From a bacterium (GTDB lineage Bacteria; Blakebacterota; Blakebacteria; Blakebacterales; Blakebacteraceae): 19,325 nt of DNA. Location of the stretch: the NCBI GenBank assembly GCA_025774615.1, contig JALGVQ010000024.1, forward strand, positions 1 through 19,325. Direction: 5' to 3'. Shown piece by piece: positions 17,406 through 19,325 of this stretch. Below the pieces are notes generated by a model that saw only the letters and a list, made by a program, of their open reading frames with translations, was not told where the DNA came from and made no database searches. Positions within the stretch are counted from its first letter, which is position 1. Each line of letters opens with the position of its first letter. The position numbers and the translations under genes were made by a program.

Positions 17406-18447
17406 CTCTCAACTCCTCTTTAGTACGCCGTTTCTCGTCCAACCCCGGCTCGAAGTGGGACGGTTCTCCTGCCGCGTATTTCGACAGCGCATCCAGGTAT
17501 TCTCTGATAATGCCCTCGATCTCGAGATAGTGCACGGTCTGGAATAGCGCCTGGCGGAGTTTTGCGCCACACCAGAGTCCCCTGGTGTAGTACGCCAGAT
17601 GCTTCCGGACCTCCTGGAGACCACGCCTTTCTCCTTTGTTCTCCACCTCGAGCCGGCAGTGGAGAAGCGCTGCCTCGAGCTTCTCTTCCGGCAGTGGTGG
17701 TGGCGGGTTGAGCCCGGTCTCGAGCAATGTCTTTGTCCGGCTGAATATCCAGGGATTACCGATCGCGCCGCGCGCGATCATCACCGCCTGACAACCGGTC
17801 TCCTCCATCATCCTCCTGACGTCTTCCGGCTCGAAGAGATCGCCATTTCCGATCACCGGGATCGGGCTCTCCCTGACCAGATGGGAAATACGGTCCCAGT
17901 CGGCCTTTCCGGAGTACCCCTGTGCCCGGGTTCTTGGATGGAGGGTGATAGCGCGAACACCCTCCTCCGCGGCGATTCCGGCGGCCTCAGGATAGACGAG
18001 ACTCGATTCGTCCCAGCCGGCCCTGATCTTGACCGTGACCGGTCCCGGCACACTCTCCACGACGGACGCTATGATCTCCCGGTAGAGTCCCAGGTCCTGC
18101 AACACCGCGCTTCCTGCCGATTTTTTCACCACCTTCCGCACCGGACAGCCGAAGTTGATATCTATCAGGTCGGGACCGAGTTCCCACATCCGGCGTGCCG
18201 CGTCTGCCAGTATCTCGGGATTCCCTCCGAAGAGCTGAATGCCGACCGGATGCTCTTCAGGCTGGAAAGATGCCAGTTGGTACGTGCGACGATTGCTCCG
18301 GATCACCCCATCGCTTGAGACGAATTCGGTATAGACCGCGCCCGCGCCCATCCGGCGGCAGAGCCTCCGGAACACGCTGTCGGTAATACCCGCCATCGGG
18401 GAGAGAAGCAGTGTCCCCATCTGTATGTCATCCAGAACAAGGCCCAC
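17398..18447 (-). CDS. dus: tRNA-dihydrouridine synthase (DusB-type)
   Basis: This FMN enzyme reduces uridines to dihydrouridine in tRNA using NADPH. The 349-residue TIM-barrel starts with the typical LLLSPMAGITDSVFRRL. It continues with GIQLFGGNPEILADAA, the catalytic cysteine in DINFGCPVRKVVKKSAGSAV (C101), and ITLHPRTRAQGYSGKADW. VIGNGDLF and the FMN-phosphate site MIARGAIGNPWIF follow. The C-terminal 90 residues match the helical tRNA-binding domain. The frame opens at 18504, but the first 19 residues are unlikely. I chose the GTG at 18447, preceded by AAGGGGG at four bases. It appears to be the first gene after the promoter in the upstream gap. Confidence 0.93.
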   Translation of the reverse strand: MGLVLDDIQMGTLLLSPMAGITDSVFRRLCRRMGAGAVYTEFVSSDGVIRSNRRTYQLASFQPEEHPVGIQLFGGNPEILADAARRMWELGPDLIDINFGCPVRKVVKKSAGSAVLQDLGLYREIIASVVESVPGPVTVKIRAGWDESSLVYPEAAGIAAEEGVRAITLHPRTRAQGYSGKADWDRISHLVRESPIPVIGNGDLFEPEDVRRMMEETGCQAVMIARGAIGNPWIFSRTKTLLETGLNPPPPLPEEKLEAALLHCRLEVENKGERRGLQEVRKHLAYYTRGLWCGAKLRQALFQTVHYLEIEGIIREYLDALSKYAAGEPSHFEPGLDEKRRTKEELRGA

Positions 18448-18474
18448 AGAGCCCCCTTTTTGATAGAACCAGTA

Positions 18475-18504
18475 AATATACGGGCAGCTGGAGGATGGGG
18501 GCAA
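18475..18504 (-). promoter_or_regulatory. Probable sigma-70 promoter upstream of dus
   Basis: In the 108-base gap between the methyltransferase stop and dus, the minus strand has TTGCCC (18504-18499), an 18-base spacer and TATATT (18480-18475). Matches are four of six and five of six to consensus. The start site would fall near 18468, about 20 bases before the dus GTG, leaving room for its AAGGGGG. It would serve the long run from dus to recO and possibly beyond. The remainder of the gap (about 18505-18555) shows no convincing terminator, only a four-base-pair CTCC/GGAG pairing without a T-run. Confidence 0.5.
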
Positions 18505-18555
18505 CGCGACAGCCGTCAGGGGATCAGATGGAACCTCCGGCAGGGAGAGTGTATA

Positions 18556-19314
18556 TCAGCCATCCGGGGCCAGGATGACACCCAGACTCGCGCGCTGTCG
18601 CCACGGACTGAGAGCAGCCAGCGCAAGTCCTGTGGGTACGCCTCCCATTACAGCTATTCCCCTGGCGATGGTGCTCCTGATACTTCCGGAATCGATCCAG
18701 GAGTCCGGATAGAGCGTCCACTGCAATGAGGCAACAGCGTCATAGACATCATCGCTCACCAGATTGAACCGGTCCACGACACGCAGTCCGGTACTGCGGG
18801 CCAGTGCGGTGAGACCCTCCGGTGTGAAATGCCAGCGGTGTCTGGGCGGGTCCCACGCGATGGTCCGGTTACCGAAGATCGATCTCTCGAAACCGGCCGC
18901 GTTCGGAACCACAATGACGATCCTGCCGGTCGGTTTCATTACCGCCCGGATGGACCGGAGAGTCTCCACTGGATCATCAAGGTGTTCCAGAACATGCCAC
19001 ATGGTATAGAGGGTCGCTCCATGGAGCGATCCGGGCAGGGCGCTGTCCAGATTCCCTTCGACGATCTCAAGCCCCCTCTTCCTGGCGACTTCTATTGCCT
19101 CCGGAACGGATTCGAGGCCGACAGCCCTCGACCCCGTACTCGCAATCCTCCAGGCATCCAGGAATCCTCCCGACCCACACCCCAGATCCACCACTTCCCC
19201 ATCCGGGGACCAGGGCAATGTGAGGGACGCTTTCCGTTGCTGGCTCTTCTGCGCCAGCCACCCCTTCAGACCCGTCGGGTGCTCATGAGGAAAATAATGT
19301 GTGGAAGTTCCCAT
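18556..19314 (-). CDS. Class I SAM-dependent methyltransferase
   Basis: This is a 252-residue soluble methyltransferase of the Rossmann type (Methyltransf_11/25-like). Motif I is VVDLGCGSGGFLDAW (41-55), the acidic end of strand 2 is GLES, and the mid-domain motif is MWHVLEHLDDP (105-115). The post-motif segment MKPTGRIVIVVPNAAGF is also typical. WHFTPEGLTALARSTGLRVV marks the C-terminal lid found in sugar- and glycolipid-linked members. The substrate is not readable; relatives are common in O-antigen and glycan loci. The last 50 residues are hydrophobic and could touch the membrane. The ATG at 19314 has no Shine-Dalgarno, and the frame is still open at the right edge, so the start may lie outside the window. 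Confidence 0.85.
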   Translation of the reverse strand: MGTSTHYFPHEHPTGLKGWLAQKSQQRKASLTLPWSPDGEVVDLGCGSGGFLDAWRIASTGSRAVGLESVPEAIEVARKRGLEIVEGNLDSALPGSLHGATLYTMWHVLEHLDDPVETLRSIRAVMKPTGRIVIVVPNAAGFERSIFGNRTIAWDPPRHRWHFTPEGLTALARSTGLRVVDRFNLVSDDVYDAVASLQWTLYPDSWIDSGSIRSTIARGIAVMGGVPTGLALAALSPWRQRASLGVILAPDG

Positions 19315-19325
19315 TGAGATGGAGG

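Noticed and set aside
18517-18556. Possible terminator after the methyltransferase.
   Set aside because: Only a four-base-pair CTCC/GGAG pairing is present and no T-rich run follows on the minus strand.

Overview
The window is a stretch of bacterial chromosome, roughly 58-60% G+C by eye, with every recognisable gene on the minus strand, so transcription runs from the high coordinates to the low ones. Gene density is very high: no gap exceeds about 110 bases, and many neighbours overlap at ATGA, GTGA or TGATG junctions. No tRNA, rRNA, CRISPR array, insertion sequence or phage gene is visible. The gene set suggests a Gram-negative, envelope-complex bacterium, probably of the FCB (Fibrobacterota-Chlorobiota-Bacteroidota) or Gemmatimonadota neighbourhood. 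Evidence for that is a DUF2723/GT117 glycosyltransferase with the Bacteroidota-like FWDxGEF...HPPGAP signature, a PorV/PorQ-like outer-membrane protein, and an RseB-type periplasmic sigma regulator. The exact phylum cannot be fixed from sequence reading alone.

Layout in order of transcription. (1) A class I SAM methyltransferase lies at the right edge. (2) After a 108-base gap holding a plausible sigma-70 promoter comes a long housekeeping run: tRNA-dihydrouridine synthase, larB and larC (nickel-pincer cofactor synthesis), a PorV/PorQ-like barrel, enolase, an FtsB/DivIC-like division protein, a DUF502 membrane protein, the MgtE magnesium channel and RecO. (3) Directly abutting it is a stress-signalling cassette: ECF sigma factor, zinc-type membrane anti-sigma factor and RseB-like periplasmic protein. 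(4) After a 64-base gap comes an envelope glycosylation cluster: DUF2723 GT-C glycosyltransferase, rhamnosyltransferase-like GT2, LPG_synthase_TM flippase-like protein, DPM1-like polyprenyl-phosphate GT2 with two C-terminal membrane helices, Wzx-type flippase, and an RmlD-like dTDP-4-dehydrorhamnose reductase cut by the left edge.

The left cluster could work as a lipid-linked sugar pathway. The DPM1-like GT2 would charge polyprenyl phosphate and membrane transporters would carry the lipid-linked sugar across. The DUF2723 enzyme could then use it on exported proteins, while the RmlD/rhamnosyltransferase/Wzx genes make a rhamnose-containing glycan. This is inference from family membership and context. 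The adjoining ECF/anti-sigma/RseB cassette is a natural candidate for controlling envelope genes.

The most unusual direct observations are at the left end. The flippase reading frame runs about 250 bases into rmlD without a stop. Inside rmlD there is a perfect 27-base tandem duplication (nine residues), each copy carrying a 5-bp-stem inverted repeat. I found no clear evidence of a wholly new system; most of the window is recognisable core metabolism, envelope and stress genes in a compact arrangement.
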